From Hyphomicrobiales bacterium (GTDB lineage: Bacteria > Pseudomonadota > Alphaproteobacteria > Rhizobiales > JAJFHB01): DNA of 64,000 bases. Within the stretch, counting starts at the first letter, position 1. Each line of letters starts with the position of its first letter. The stretch spans positions 1-64,000 of the forward strand of contig JAJFHE010000048.1 in NCBI GenBank assembly GCA_021775755.1, read 5' to 3'. The notes beneath the pieces were generated by a model that made no database searches, was not told the DNA's origin, and worked only from the letters and a program-made list of their open reading frames with translations. This document shows, piece by piece, positions 53,392-62,823 of this stretch. Both the position numbers and the translations under genes were made by a program.

Positions 53392-54436
53392 GGCGCCGGG
53401 CTCCTTGCGATTTTCGTTCCGAGGTTTCAGCAACGGGCCGACTGAGACGGGTAAGCAAATCAGCCGCGACCGAGGCGGCAATGACAGCGGGTTCCTTGCC
53501 GGAGATGGTGTCAAGACCGATGGGGCAGATGAGGCGGGCGAGCGTTTCGTCGCCAAGACCCTTGGCGCTCAGCCGCGACAGGAAGCGGGCCTTTTTGGTC
53601 GCCGACCCGATGAGGCCGAGATAGGCGCCGTCGCCGCGGCGCAGAACCGCTTCGCACACCGCCTGATCGAGATCGTGGGAATGAGTCATGACCAGAAAGA
53701 ACGTATCCGGCGGCGCGTCTTCAACCGCATATTGCGGCATTGCGGATTGCAGCACGTCGACACCGTCGGGGATATCTCCCTCAAATGCATCGTCACGGCT
53801 GTCGATCCAGGTAAGTGCAAAGGGCAGCGGCATCAGCGCGCGCACCACGGCACGCCCCACATGGCCCGCGCCGAAGAGCCAGACCGGCTGGCGCTCATCG
53901 CCGAGATAATCGACGAGCGCACAATCGCTTTCCCCCAGCGCGACGGCAAAGCGGCTGGTACCGGAAAGAACCTCAGCTATGAGGGATTGCAATTCCTCCG
54001 ATCCATCGGGCACGGATGCGTCCGCCGTCACAACGTCCCGGCGATAGATTCCGTCCTCTCCAAACACGGCGACATAGGCAGCACGGCACGGCGCTCCGGC
54101 GGCGGCATTGAGATTCTGCGCCCAGGCTTCGTCCGTCGGTGCGAAGAGTTCAAACAACAGCCGCGCCGTGCCGCCGCAGCATTGGCCAAGTTCCGGGCCG
54201 AGCGAAAACTGCCGGAGCGCCGCGGCCTGCGCGCCGCCGAGCATGTCCCGCGCCGTTGCCAAAGTTTCGAACTCAAGCTGGCCACCGCCGATCGTGTCTT
54301 CAAAACCGCCCTGATGCACCAGCATACGGGCCCCGGGTTCGCGCGGCACCGAGCCCTGAACGTCGATGACCGTCACCGAGACGACGGGCGTGCCGCCGCT
54401 TAGCAGATCGCACAACACTCCGTGCCAGGGTTTCAT
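53384..54436 (-). CDS. xdhC: xanthine dehydrogenase accessory protein XdhC
   Basis: 350 residues. The N-terminal CoxI-like part includes VTVIDVQGSVPREPGARMLVH. A Rossmann-like domain has WLFGAGHVGRAVVRALM and ends with LARLICPIGLDTISGKEPAVIAASVAADLL. XdhC binds the molybdenum cofactor and mediates its sulfuration and insertion into XdhB. It overlaps the xdhB stop by 4 bases and lies upstream of guaD. The cysteine desulfurase at 47000-48142 is a likely sulfur donor. Confidence 0.94.
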   Translation of the reverse strand: MKPWHGVLCDLLSGGTPVVSVTVIDVQGSVPREPGARMLVHQGGFEDTIGGGQLEFETLATARDMLGGAQAAALRQFSLGPELGQCCGGTARLLFELFAPTDEAWAQNLNAAAGAPCRAAYVAVFGEDGIYRRDVVTADASVPDGSEELQSLIAEVLSGTSRFAVALGESDCALVDYLGDERQPVWLFGAGHVGRAVVRALMPLPFALTWIDSRDDAFEGDIPDGVDVLQSAMPQYAVEDAPPDTFFLVMTHSHDLDQAVCEAVLRRGDGAYLGLIGSATKKARFLSRLSAKGLGDETLARLICPIGLDTISGKEPAVIAASVAADLLTRLSRPVAETSERKSQGARRHV

Positions 54437-56763
54437 GACGCCGCCCTCGCCTTCAGACCGGAAATGGCCGCGAGCAGACGCTCCGGCGTTGCCGGGGCAT
54501 CGAGGTCCGGCAGCAGTTTGTATCCGCCCACCGAGGCGACGGCATCTGTTAACGCGCTCAGTACGGAGATGGCCAGCATCAACGGCGGCTCACCGATCGC
54601 CTTGGAGCGGTAGATCGTGTCTTCGACGTTGCGGCCCTTATCCCAGATGGCAATGCGGAAGTCGTCCGGCCGGTCGCTGCAGGCGGGGATCTTGTAGGTC
54701 GATGGCGCATGGGTCATGAGGCGTCCGGCATCGTTCCACCAGAGTTCTTCAGTGGTGAGCCAGCCCATGCCTTGAATGAAACCGCCCTCGATCTGGCCAA
54801 GATCGATTGCCGGATTAAGCGATTGCCCCGCATCGTGAAGGATATCCACCCGGGTGACACGGTTCTCGCCGGTCAGGGTGTCGACAATGACCTCGCTCAC
54901 AGCCGCGCCATAGGCAAAGTAGTAGAATGGCCGGCCGCGGCCGGTCATCGGGTCCCAGTGGATTTTCGGCGTCTTGTAGAAACCGGTGGCCGAAAGCGAC
55001 ACACGCGCCATATAGGCCTCGTTGACGAGATCGGCGAAGCTCATCTCCTCGTTGCCGATCCGCACGCGGTTGGGCAGGAAGACGATCTGTTCGCGCGGGA
55101 CATTGTGGGCGTCTATCGCATGCTGGATGAGGCGTTCCTTGATCGTGCGCGCGGCGGCCTGCGCTGCCATGCCGTTAAGATCCGAACCCGACGATGCCGC
55201 GGTAGCGGACGTGTTCGGCACCTTGGCGGTTGTTGTCGAGGTAATCTTGACGCGTTCGATATCGATCTGGAATTCCTGCGCCACCACCTGCGCCACCTTG
55301 ACGAAGAGGCCCTGGCCCATCTCCGTGCCGCCGTGGTTCAGATGCACGCTGCCGTCCTTGTAGACATGCACCAGCGCACCGGCCTGGTTGAGAAACGTGT
55401 TCGTGAAAGATATGCCGAATTTCACCGGCGTCAGCGCGATGCCTTTCTTGAGTATGTTGCCGGCAGCGTTGTACTCGCGGATCGTGGCGCGGCGCGCCCG
55501 GTAGTTCGAACTTGTTTCCAACTCCTCGATCAGTTCCGGCGCGACATTGTCCTCCACGGTCATGTGGTAGGGCGTCACGTTGCGGTCGCCGGTTCCGTAG
55601 AGATTGGCCTTGCGTACGTCGAGCGGGTCGCGCCCGGTCTGCAGCGCGATCTCGTCCATGACGCGCTCGATTGCGACCATGCCCTGGGGGCCGCCGAACC
55701 CGCGGAACGCCGTGTTCGACACGGTGTGGGTCTTGCAGCGGTGCGAGGTGATGGTGGCGTTCTGCAGATAATAACAGTTGTCCGAGTGGAACATGGCACG
55801 GTCGCAGATGGCGCCGGAGAGGTCCGCCGACATACCGCATCTTGCCGCCTGCATAAATTCGATGCCCTGGATCACACCATCGTCGTCATAAGCAACGTCG
55901 TGCTCGATGACGAAGTCGTGGCGCTTGCCGGTCATCTCCATGTCGTCATCGCGGTCAAGGCGCACCTTCGCGGGCCGGCCGGTGTTGCGCACCACCAGGG
56001 CGGCAATGGCGGCCATCAGAGCGGGCTGGCTCTCCTTGCCGCCGAACCCTCCGCCCATACGGCGCAGTTCAACGGTCACCGCATGATCGGGCACGCCGAG
56101 CACCTTGGCGACATTGTGCTGAACTTCGCTCGGGTGCTGGGTGGAAGAATAGACATGCACGTCGGCATCTTCGCCGGGCACCGCGTAGGCGACCTGGCCT
56201 TCGAGGTAAAAATGATCCTGCCCGCCGATGCGCATCCGGCCTGAATGGCGATTGGGCGCCGTTTCAAGCGCCTGTGCCGCATCGCCCAGCTTCATCTTCA
56301 TCTGCGGCAGAACGAATGATTTCGCCGCGAGCGCTTCATCGACCGTCAGGTAGGCTTCCAAGTCCTCATACTCGATAACCGCCAGACCGGCGGCAGCGCG
56401 GGCCTCGTCGATCGAAGGGGCGGCAACCGCGAAAATCGACTGACCGACATAACAGACTTCCGTCTCGGCAAAGACCGGGTCGTCGCCCATGACGGGGCTT
56501 GCGTCATTGATGCCGGGCACATCGGCGGCGCTCAGGACGCAGGCGACACCTGGGGCGGAGCGGACGGGCGCAAGGTCGAGCGACGCAAGCCTGGCATGGG
56601 GCCGCGTGCTCATGGCGATATAGACCTGAAGCGTACCCGGCAGCTCGGGAATATCGTCGATGTAAACGGCGGTACCGGCGACGTGCTTGTGCGAGCTGTC
56701 GTGGATGCTTGAGGTGTGGACGGCACCGCGGATGTTTTCATTGGTGGCGGGAGCGCTGGTCAT
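54433..56763 (-). CDS. xdhB: xanthine dehydrogenase, molybdopterin-binding subunit
   Basis: 776 residues. VHTSSIHDSSHKHVAGTAVYIDDIPE, the TQHPSEVQHNVAKVL segment, LRRMGGGFGGKESQPAL and TAFRGFGGPQGM are the Mo-binding subunit hallmarks; the Moco-contacting Glu near the C-terminus falls in the AIGEPPLMLAISV block. With XdhA it oxidises hypoxanthine and xanthine to urate with NAD+ as acceptor. It overlaps xdhA by 4 bases and xdhC by 4. Length is normal. Confidence 0.96.
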   Translation of the reverse strand: MTSAPATNENIRGAVHTSSIHDSSHKHVAGTAVYIDDIPELPGTLQVYIAMSTRPHARLASLDLAPVRSAPGVACVLSAADVPGINDASPVMGDDPVFAETEVCYVGQSIFAVAAPSIDEARAAAGLAVIEYEDLEAYLTVDEALAAKSFVLPQMKMKLGDAAQALETAPNRHSGRMRIGGQDHFYLEGQVAYAVPGEDADVHVYSSTQHPSEVQHNVAKVLGVPDHAVTVELRRMGGGFGGKESQPALMAAIAALVVRNTGRPAKVRLDRDDDMEMTGKRHDFVIEHDVAYDDDGVIQGIEFMQAARCGMSADLSGAICDRAMFHSDNCYYLQNATITSHRCKTHTVSNTAFRGFGGPQGMVAIERVMDEIALQTGRDPLDVRKANLYGTGDRNVTPYHMTVEDNVAPELIEELETSSNYRARRATIREYNAAGNILKKGIALTPVKFGISFTNTFLNQAGALVHVYKDGSVHLNHGGTEMGQGLFVKVAQVVAQEFQIDIERVKITSTTTAKVPNTSATAASSGSDLNGMAAQAAARTIKERLIQHAIDAHNVPREQIVFLPNRVRIGNEEMSFADLVNEAYMARVSLSATGFYKTPKIHWDPMTGRGRPFYYFAYGAAVSEVIVDTLTGENRVTRVDILHDAGQSLNPAIDLGQIEGGFIQGMGWLTTEELWWNDAGRLMTHAPSTYKIPACSDRPDDFRIAIWDKGRNVEDTIYRSKAIGEPPLMLAISVLSALTDAVASVGGYKLLPDLDAPATPERLLAAISGLKARAAS

Positions 56764-58205
56764 GTGCCGCCGCCTTGCGTTTCGAGCACCCGGGTTTCGT
56801 CTTTTCGATCAGTGGTTTCGAGGTAGGTTTTGAGAAGCAGATTCTGCGCTGAAACCATGCGGTAGTCTGCGGAACCGCGCATATCGGTCATCGGTGTGTA
56901 GTCGCTCTCCAGTGCCACCATTGCGGCGCGGATGATCTCTTCGGTCCACTCGGCACCTTCCAGCACCGCTTCCGCCGCGCCGGCCCGTTTGGGCGTTCCG
57001 GCCATGCCGCCATAGCAGATGCGCACATCGCGGGCAGTACCGTCCTTGAGCGAAAATGCAAACGCGGCGCACACCGCGGAGATGTCCTGATCGAATCGCT
57101 TGGTGAGTTTGTAGCAGCGGAACCGGCGGCCCTCCGGCAGTAACGGCACACGCACCGCTTCGACGAATTCGCCCACCTGTCGATCCTGCCTGCCATATTC
57201 GATGAAGTAATCTTCCAGCGGCAACGTGCGACGCACGGAGCCACGGCGCAGCGTAAGCTCTGCACCAAGCGCGATCAGCGCCGGCGGCAGATCGCCGATC
57301 GGGGATCCGTTGGCGATGTTGCCGCACACGGTAGCCGCATTGCGGATTTGCAGCGAGGCGAAGCGGCGGATGAGTTCGCCAAGATCGCCGAAGTGTTCAC
57401 CCAGAACGGCGTGCGCGTCGGCAATCGTCACGCCGGCGCCGATGGAAACATGTCCGTCCGCCACGTCGATGGTGGTGAGGTCCGAGGCTTTGCCGAGAGA
57501 GATCAGGTGCACCAGATCGCGGTGCTGCTTGGTGACCCACAGTCCGACATCCGTCAGCCCGGAAATTATGAGGGCGTCCGGATACTGCTCATATAACTCG
57601 GCCAGTTCGTCGCCACTCGCGGGGGCATGAAACCGCCGCCCCTTTCCCGATATCGTTACGGCCTCGCCGGCCCAGGCGTTCAGCGTATCGCTGGCATCAG
57701 CGGGCACAGGGGCAGGCCGATCGCCCATGCGATCGCCCGCATCGAGGATCGGACCGTAGCCGGTGCAGCGGCAAAGGTTCCCGGCAAGGATGTCCTTCAA
57801 CTCCGAGCGAGCGGGTTTTTCGCCGTTGATGCTTTGTGCGTAGAGCGACATGACGAAGCCCGGCGTACAAAATCCGCATTGCGACGCGTGCGTATCGCAC
57901 AGGGCATCCTGGACGGGATGCAGGGTGCCGTCGGCCTGCGCAAGATCCTCGACGGTCAGGAGCTGCTTGCCGTCGAGCGTCGGCACAAACTGAATGCAGG
58001 AGTTCACGGCCTTGTAGCGCATGCCGTCGGGACCGGGTTCGCCGATCACCACCGTGCAGGCGCCGCAATCGCCCTCCGCACAACCCTCCTTGGTGCCCAT
58101 GCGACGTTCGACTTCTCGCAGATAGCGCAGGACGGTGAGCGTCGGATCGACGCTTTCAAGCTCCCGCGTTTCATTGCCCAGCAAAAATCGAACGCCGTCG
58201 CGCAT
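56760..58205 (-). CDS. xdhA: xanthine dehydrogenase, iron-sulfur/FAD subunit
   Basis: 481 residues. The first 2Fe-2S cluster is formed by C42, C47 and C50 (GCAEGDCGACTVV) and a later Cys. The second comes from CGFCTPGFVMSLYAQS and LCRCTGYGPI. The FAD domain follows (VTIADAHAVLGEHFGDLGELIRRFASLQIRN and CGNIANGSPIGDLPPALIALGA). It carries electrons from the Mo site to NAD+. The ATG at 58205 abuts the uraH stop with a 1-base overlap. Confidence 0.96.
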   Translation of the reverse strand: MRDGVRFLLGNETRELESVDPTLTVLRYLREVERRMGTKEGCAEGDCGACTVVIGEPGPDGMRYKAVNSCIQFVPTLDGKQLLTVEDLAQADGTLHPVQDALCDTHASQCGFCTPGFVMSLYAQSINGEKPARSELKDILAGNLCRCTGYGPILDAGDRMGDRPAPVPADASDTLNAWAGEAVTISGKGRRFHAPASGDELAELYEQYPDALIISGLTDVGLWVTKQHRDLVHLISLGKASDLTTIDVADGHVSIGAGVTIADAHAVLGEHFGDLGELIRRFASLQIRNAATVCGNIANGSPIGDLPPALIALGAELTLRRGSVRRTLPLEDYFIEYGRQDRQVGEFVEAVRVPLLPEGRRFRCYKLTKRFDQDISAVCAAFAFSLKDGTARDVRICYGGMAGTPKRAGAAEAVLEGAEWTEEIIRAAMVALESDYTPMTDMRGSADYRMVSAQNLLLKTYLETTDRKDETRVLETQGGGT

Positions 58206-58558
58206 CAGCTCCCCCGGTACGTCGAATAGCCGAAGGGGGAAATCAGAAGCGGGACGTGGTAATGCGCCCCGGCATCGGCGATGCCGAACTCGATGACGAC
58301 GTTATCCAGAAACTTCGGATTGGGCAGATCGAGGCCAAGCGCGTCGAAATAGGCGCCGGCGCTGAATGTCAACCGGTAGCGGCCAGTCTGAAAGGCCGTT
58401 TCGTCGAGCAGCGGCCCGTCGCACCGCCCGTCGTCGTTTGTCACGACGCTGCAGATCGTAACCGGACCATCGTCGGCAATGTGCTCAAGGGTTATGCGTA
58501 ACCCCTTCGCCGGAGACCCGTGAGCCGTGTCCAGCACGTGGGTCGTCAACCTTCCCAT
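58205..58558 (-). CDS. uraH: 5-hydroxyisourate hydrolase
   Basis: 117 residues, transthyretin-like. The N-terminal [17 protein letters not shown] and C-terminal [17 protein letters not shown] carry the conserved His, Arg and YRGS residues of the HIU hydrolases. It opens 5-hydroxyisourate to OHCU, directly after the PuuD reaction. It is the first gene of the minus-strand xdh block and diverges from uraD, which takes the next step, with a palindrome between them. Confidence 0.96.
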   Translation of the reverse strand: MGRLTTHVLDTAHGSPAKGLRITLEHIADDGPVTICSVVTNDDGRCDGPLLDETAFQTGRYRLTFSAGAYFDALGLDLPNPKFLDNVVIEFGIADAGAHYHVPLLISPFGYSTYRGS

Positions 58559-58685
58559 GGCGTCGCTTCCACCTGATGTTGGACCGCCGGTTCAGCTCAT
58601 GCGTCCGGGGTTTTTGTTATCCGCACACGGTGACACCGCCGAGCGCGGTTTGCTAGAGCCTGCGGTTTCGAAACACTTTTTACAT

Positions 58686-58716
58686 TTTCTTGAAAATAGC
58701 GCCGTTTATCAAGAAA
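58686..58716. promoter_or_regulatory. inverted repeat TTTCTTGA-N15-TCAAGAAA upstream of uraD
   Basis: Perfect 8-base arms TTTCTTGA (58686-58693) and TCAAGAAA (58709-58716) with a 15-base spacer in an AT-rich stretch. It lies 54 bases before uraD and 128 bases before uraH, in the divergent control region of the purine block. The length and spacing would suit a dimeric repressor or LysR-type site; the binding protein is not identified. Confidence 0.45.
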
Positions 58717-58769
58717 TACAAAAAATGCTAAAAGCCGTTGTGGAGCTCTTCCCGCAGCGAAAGCAGACC

Positions 58770-59309
58770 ATGCCCGACAAGAACGAATCCTTCTCACCCG
58801 CGCCAACCGCGCTCTCGCGCGCGGCCTTTGTCGCGCAATTCGGCGGAGTCTACGAACATTCCCCGTGGATCGCGGAACAGCTGTGGGACAAGGGAATCGA
58901 CACGGCGCATGACGGTGTGGCGGGGCTGCATGAAGGATTGCAGGGCATTCTGGCTAAAGCATCGCGCGATGAGCAGCTTGCCCTGATCCGTGCTCACCCC
59001 GACCTTGCCGGCAAGGCGGCGGTGCGCGGCGAGCTGACGGAGGATTCGCGCTCCGAACAAGCCGGCGCCGGGCTCGACGAGTGCAGCACGGAGGAATTCG
59101 CGCACTTCCAGGAACTCAACGCCGCCTACAAGGAAAAGTTCGGCTTCCCCTACATACTTGCTGTCCGCGGCCGGCACCGCAGCGCCATCCTTGAAAACTT
59201 CGAAGCACGCATCGGTAACGACCCGGACACTGAGTTCACAGAAGCGTTGCGCCAGATCAACCGCATCGCCCTGCTGCGCCTGACGGAAATTGCGGCTTCG
59301 AGCAGCTAG
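58770..59309 (+). CDS. uraD: OHCU decarboxylase
   Basis: 179 residues. SRAAFVAQFGGVYEHSPWIAE at the N-terminus, the active-site stretch LALIRAHPDLAGK (catalytic His) and FHELN-type AHFQELNAAYKEKFGFPYILAVRG are the UraD signatures. It decarboxylates OHCU to S-allantoin. The ATG at 58770 is chosen as MPDKNESF begins the product; the frame upstream is noncoding. It is divergent from uraH. The next gene (CitE-like) is convergent. Confidence 0.95.
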   Translation: MPDKNESFSPAPTALSRAAFVAQFGGVYEHSPWIAEQLWDKGIDTAHDGVAGLHEGLQGILAKASRDEQLALIRAHPDLAGKAAVRGELTEDSRSEQAGAGLDECSTEEFAHFQELNAAYKEKFGFPYILAVRGRHRSAILENFEARIGNDPDTEFTEALRQINRIALLRLTEIAASSS

Positions 59310-59313
59310 CGCC

Positions 59314-60201
59314 CTAACCCGCGCGATCCAGTTCCTCGGCCCGTGCGATGAGGCGTTGCGCGTTGGTGTAGATGGGTACTTCGATTAGCGATCCGTCGAG
59401 TTCGACACGGCCCAGCCCCCGAGCCTGGGCAGCCTCGAACGCTTCGACGACGCGGCGGGCACGCACAACCTCGTCCTGCGTCGGTGTCAGCACATGATTG
59501 ATGACCGCGGCGTGTGACGTGGAGACGGCGCTTTTCGCCTTATACCCGAGGCGCTTTGCCCAGAATGTATCGCGCTCGACGCCGGCCTCGTCCGACCAGG
59601 TATAAGGGCAGTCGACAGCAAGCGTTCCAGAGGCGACGCATTCGACGAGGAACCTCTGGCGCGCATAGGCGAGTTCGACGCCGTCCGGCGCCCGTTCCGC
59701 GCCAAGGTCAGCGGCAAGGTCCTCCGCCGCCATGAGGCAGCCAACGGTTCGGGCGCTGGCGCGCGCGATGTCTCCGGTCTGCACCAGGCCGCGGGCAAAC
59801 TCAATATTCGGGAGGAGCGCGGTTGAACCGACCGATAGCCCGTAGTCGCGCTCAAACCGCAACACCGCCGCTTCGAGTTCAACAACATGCTCCGGTTCGG
59901 CAACCTTGGGCAGGGCCACAACGTCCGGCGCGCCGCGCATTACGGCGGCGAGATCGTCCATGCCTTCGCCATCGAGCGGATTGACACGCACCGCTGCAAC
60001 GGCACCCGCCGCGCGCCAGGCATCATAGAGGTCGCGCGCCAGCTCCCTGGCCTTCGGGCGCAGGTCTGGAGGCGTGAAATCCTCCAGTTCATGGATCAAC
60101 ACATCCGCGCCGCTAGCGGGCGCCGACGCAAGACCCTCCTCCTCCGCACCGTTGAGAAACAACCAGGAACGGCAGAGATGGACGGGGCGGGACATGGACA
60201 T
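59314..60201 (-). CDS. HpcH/HpaI (CitE-like) CoA-ester lyase
   Basis: About 295 residues, citrate-lyase beta/malyl-CoA-lyase type TIM barrel. SRSWLFLNGAEEE-like start (CRSWLFLNGAEEEGLASA), DVLIHELEDFTPPDLR (metal Glu/Asp), VRVNPLDGEGMDD, ALPKVAEPEHVVELE and LPNIEFARGLVQTGDIA are family blocks. Members cleave malyl-CoA or methylmalyl-CoA and similar. The start at 60201 is uncertain; the ATG at 60237 is an alternative. Near the end of the purine pathway, whose product is glyoxylate, a malyl-CoA-type lyase or synthase would make metabolic sense (inference). Confidence 0.85.
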   Translation of the reverse strand: MSMSRPVHLCRSWLFLNGAEEEGLASAPASGADVLIHELEDFTPPDLRPKARELARDLYDAWRAAGAVAAVRVNPLDGEGMDDLAAVMRGAPDVVALPKVAEPEHVVELEAAVLRFERDYGLSVGSTALLPNIEFARGLVQTGDIARASARTVGCLMAAEDLAADLGAERAPDGVELAYARQRFLVECVASGTLAVDCPYTWSDEAGVERDTFWAKRLGYKAKSAVSTSHAAVINHVLTPTQDEVVRARRVVEAFEAAQARGLGRVELDGSLIEVPIYTNAQRLIARAEELDRAG

Positions 60202-60280
60202 CAAGGCGGGGTCTCCTACATAGTCGGTTTCGAACAATAGAGCGGTTCAGGTCCGGACGGAAGGAAACGACATCGCGCGG

Positions 60281-61723
60281 GTGGTGACAAAGACATGTCG
60301 CGCCGGAGAGTATCGCGGGTTCATGGCCGCCATCGTGCTCGCCGTGTTGCCCGTTACGGCTGCGCCCGCGCAACAGTTCGACCGGGCAGAACCCGGTGAA
60401 GCGCGTCCCGGCGGCACGGCGACTTCGGCATTTGCGGAAATCGACGCGAACGCGTTTTCGCATCCCTCCGGGAATCTCGGCGCGGCGCGGCGTCTCGATT
60501 TTGAGATCGGCAACCGCATATTCGGCCGCGTGTGGGAGCCGGCCCCGTCGGCGTCGGAAAGCACCGATGGTCTGGGCCCACTCTATAACGCACGCTCATG
60601 CCGGCGCTGTCACATCCGCGACGGCCGTGGGCACCCTCCCGCATCGCGCGAGGACGATGCGATATCGATGATACTGCTTCTGAGCGTGCCGTCACCGGAT
60701 GCAGACCAAACGACGCCCGAACCGACCTACGGCGCGCAGCTGCAGGATTTTGCGATTGCCGGCCACACACCGGAAGGCCGGATCGCGGTGACTTACAGCG
60801 AACGGCACGTGCAGCTCTCCAACGGCGAGACCGTTTCGCTAAGGGCGCCGGCATACGCAGTCGCCGACGCAGGCTACGGGCCGCTTTCACCGGGCACGAT
60901 GACGTCGCCGCGCGTGGCAAATCAAATGATCGGCCTTGGCCTTCTTGAGGCAATCGATGCGGCGGAGATCGAAGCGCTTGCAGATCCCACAGATGGCGAT
61001 GACGATGGCATTTCGGGACGCGCGGCCCGGGTTTGGGACGGCGAACGGGGCGCACAAACGCTCGGACGCTTCGGGTGGAAGGCCGGCCAGCCATCGGTCC
61101 GCGCGCAAACGGTGGCCGCCCTGTCCCGCGATATCGGACTTTCGACGTCCATTCTGCCAACACCGAGCGGCGATTGCACCGAGCACCAGTCCGAATGCCT
61201 TTCAGCACCCACCGGCAATACGCAGCGCCTTGGAGCTGCCGAAGTTTCCAACGAGGCGCTTGCGTTCGTGTTGTTTTATGCGCGCAACCTCGCGGTTCCA
61301 CCACGCCGCAATGCCGATGAACCGGACATCCTCGAAGGCAAGCGGCTGTTTCATGAAAGCGGCTGCGCTGCCTGTCACAGGCCACGGTTCGAAACACTTG
61401 AAGATTACCCGCAGCGCGAACTCGCCGGCCAAACCATTTGGCCCTACACGGACCTTCTTCTGCACGACATGGGTGAAGGGCTTGCAGACAGTCGTCCGGA
61501 AGGATCGGCGTCAGGGCGCGAATGGCGGACGCCGCCACTTTGGGGTATCGGCCTCACGAATACCGTAAACGGCCATACACTTTATCTGCATGACGGCCGG
61601 GCACGTTCGCTGCTGGAAGCCATTCTGTGGCATGGCGGTGAAGCGGTGACCGCAAGGCAGAACGTCATTGATATGACCGGCGAAGAGCGCGATCGCCTGA
61701 TCGAATTTGTGAGCTCATTATGA
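60281..61723 (+). CDS. di-haem c-type cytochrome, DUF1111 family
   Basis: 480 residues. The signal peptide core AAIVLAVLPVTAAPA is preceded by a basic n-region; the GTG at 60281 (or 60284) is the start. Two haem-binding sites are visible: CRRCH at 107-111 and CAACH at 362-366, the usual two for this thiol-oxidoreductase-like family. It is expected in the periplasm, with electrons from a co-encoded partner. It overlaps the following imelysin-family gene by 4 bases (ATGA), so the two are translated together; similar pairs are common in iron-linked operons. Confidence 0.9.
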   Translation: MVTKTCRAGEYRGFMAAIVLAVLPVTAAPAQQFDRAEPGEARPGGTATSAFAEIDANAFSHPSGNLGAARRLDFEIGNRIFGRVWEPAPSASESTDGLGPLYNARSCRRCHIRDGRGHPPASREDDAISMILLLSVPSPDADQTTPEPTYGAQLQDFAIAGHTPEGRIAVTYSERHVQLSNGETVSLRAPAYAVADAGYGPLSPGTMTSPRVANQMIGLGLLEAIDAAEIEALADPTDGDDDGISGRAARVWDGERGAQTLGRFGWKAGQPSVRAQTVAALSRDIGLSTSILPTPSGDCTEHQSECLSAPTGNTQRLGAAEVSNEALAFVLFYARNLAVPPRRNADEPDILEGKRLFHESGCAACHRPRFETLEDYPQRELAGQTIWPYTDLLLHDMGEGLADSRPEGSASGREWRTPPLWGIGLTNTVNGHTLYLHDGRARSLLEAILWHGGEAVTARQNVIDMTGEERDRLIEFVSSL

Positions 61724-62601
61724 AACGTACGTTGCTTGGAGCCGCCACCGCTTGCGCGATGTCCGTGTCGGCTTTTCTCTTGGCGCACTCGGCTCCGGCA
61801 CTGGCCGACGCCGCCACTGCCGTTCTTGCCGTCAAGGCGCATCACGTCGTACCGCGCCACGAACACCTCGCCCGCCGCACGCGGGACCTCGCCCTTCACG
61901 TTGAAGCGCTGTGTGGCACCCCCGACCAGCTACATCTCGACGCCGCACGCCATGCCGCGGCCGATGCCTGGCTCGCCTGGATCGGCACCCGTCCTCTCTC
62001 CGGCAGTGCGGCGGCTACCGTGGCCCGCCCGGACCCGGTCGACTTCGACGCTCTCGGCACGCTGCTTCACGGGGACGAGGTTGCCGCCTGGGGAAAAAGC
62101 GACCATTGCGATACCGCCCTTGGGAGTACTCAGGAATTGCAAAGCGTGACGAGCGACCTGTTTGTCGCGTCGGTCGAGTTCCTGCCCGCAGACGATGAGG
62201 CCTGGCTCGCCGGCTTCAGATCGGACCTTGCCGCGGAGTTCACTCACACGCTGGCGGCCATCGAAAAGATCTCCGGAGAGATCGCCGGCGAACCGGATTC
62301 GGAAACAGTTGCGTGGCGCTCGGATCTTGGCGTCTCGGCCCTGCGCCCGGCAATCGTCGCGGCATGGGAACTGACCGATGCGCAGGCCGGCAGGCCGGGG
62401 CTGTCTTCGCTTCTTGACCCGGAAACGCAATTGCGCCTTCGCAACGCCACGGCTCCAGCCGGCTCTTCAACGCTCGTCAACGATATTGACCGTGTCCTTG
62501 CCCTCGCTGCGAAGCTTGGCAGCGAACGGACACGGCTCGCACTCCTGGCATCGGTCGCGGTGAAAATTACGCTGATCCGCGACGCCCTCGCCACAGAATA
62601 A
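61720..62601 (+). CDS. imelysin-family (M75-like) periplasmic protein
   Basis: 293 residues with a signal peptide (ATACAMSVSAFLLAHSAPALA). It is all-helical, with the family layout LAVKAHHVVPRHEHLARRTRDL, ADAWLAWIGTRPL and LFVASVEF. The imelysin GxHxxE motif is replaced: the corresponding segment reads VDFDALGTLLHG, so the metal-binding His and Glu are absent. It is therefore unlikely to be a peptidase; such proteins are mostly iron-related with unknown function. It partners with the DUF1111 cytochrome gene, which it overlaps. Confidence 0.85.
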   Translation: MKRTLLGAATACAMSVSAFLLAHSAPALADAATAVLAVKAHHVVPRHEHLARRTRDLALHVEALCGTPDQLHLDAARHAAADAWLAWIGTRPLSGSAAATVARPDPVDFDALGTLLHGDEVAAWGKSDHCDTALGSTQELQSVTSDLFVASVEFLPADDEAWLAGFRSDLAAEFTHTLAAIEKISGEIAGEPDSETVAWRSDLGVSALRPAIVAAWELTDAQAGRPGLSSLLDPETQLRLRNATAPAGSSTLVNDIDRVLALAAKLGSERTRLALLASVAVKITLIRDALATE

Positions 62602-62823
62602 TGGGTTCGGCAACGGCAAAGCGCCGTCAGAGCCAACCAGAACCCGCTCTGCTCCCCGCGCTTCCATCCGCCGCAGCCCTTTAAGCCTGTCACGGCCAAC
62701 GGCGATATTGCCGGGACGCTCAAGATCGGCGTAACCTCACGCCGATAAACAGCGGCCTCCAGGAACCGGGAGCCCGCAAATTGCACAAGGGATCAACCCC
62801 TTGGCCGAGGGAGCAGAACCAAC

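Noticed and set aside
58559-58769. Xanthine or purine riboswitch in front of the purine genes
   Set aside because: I could not recognise a conserved riboswitch core; only an inverted repeat was clear. A covariance-model search would decide.
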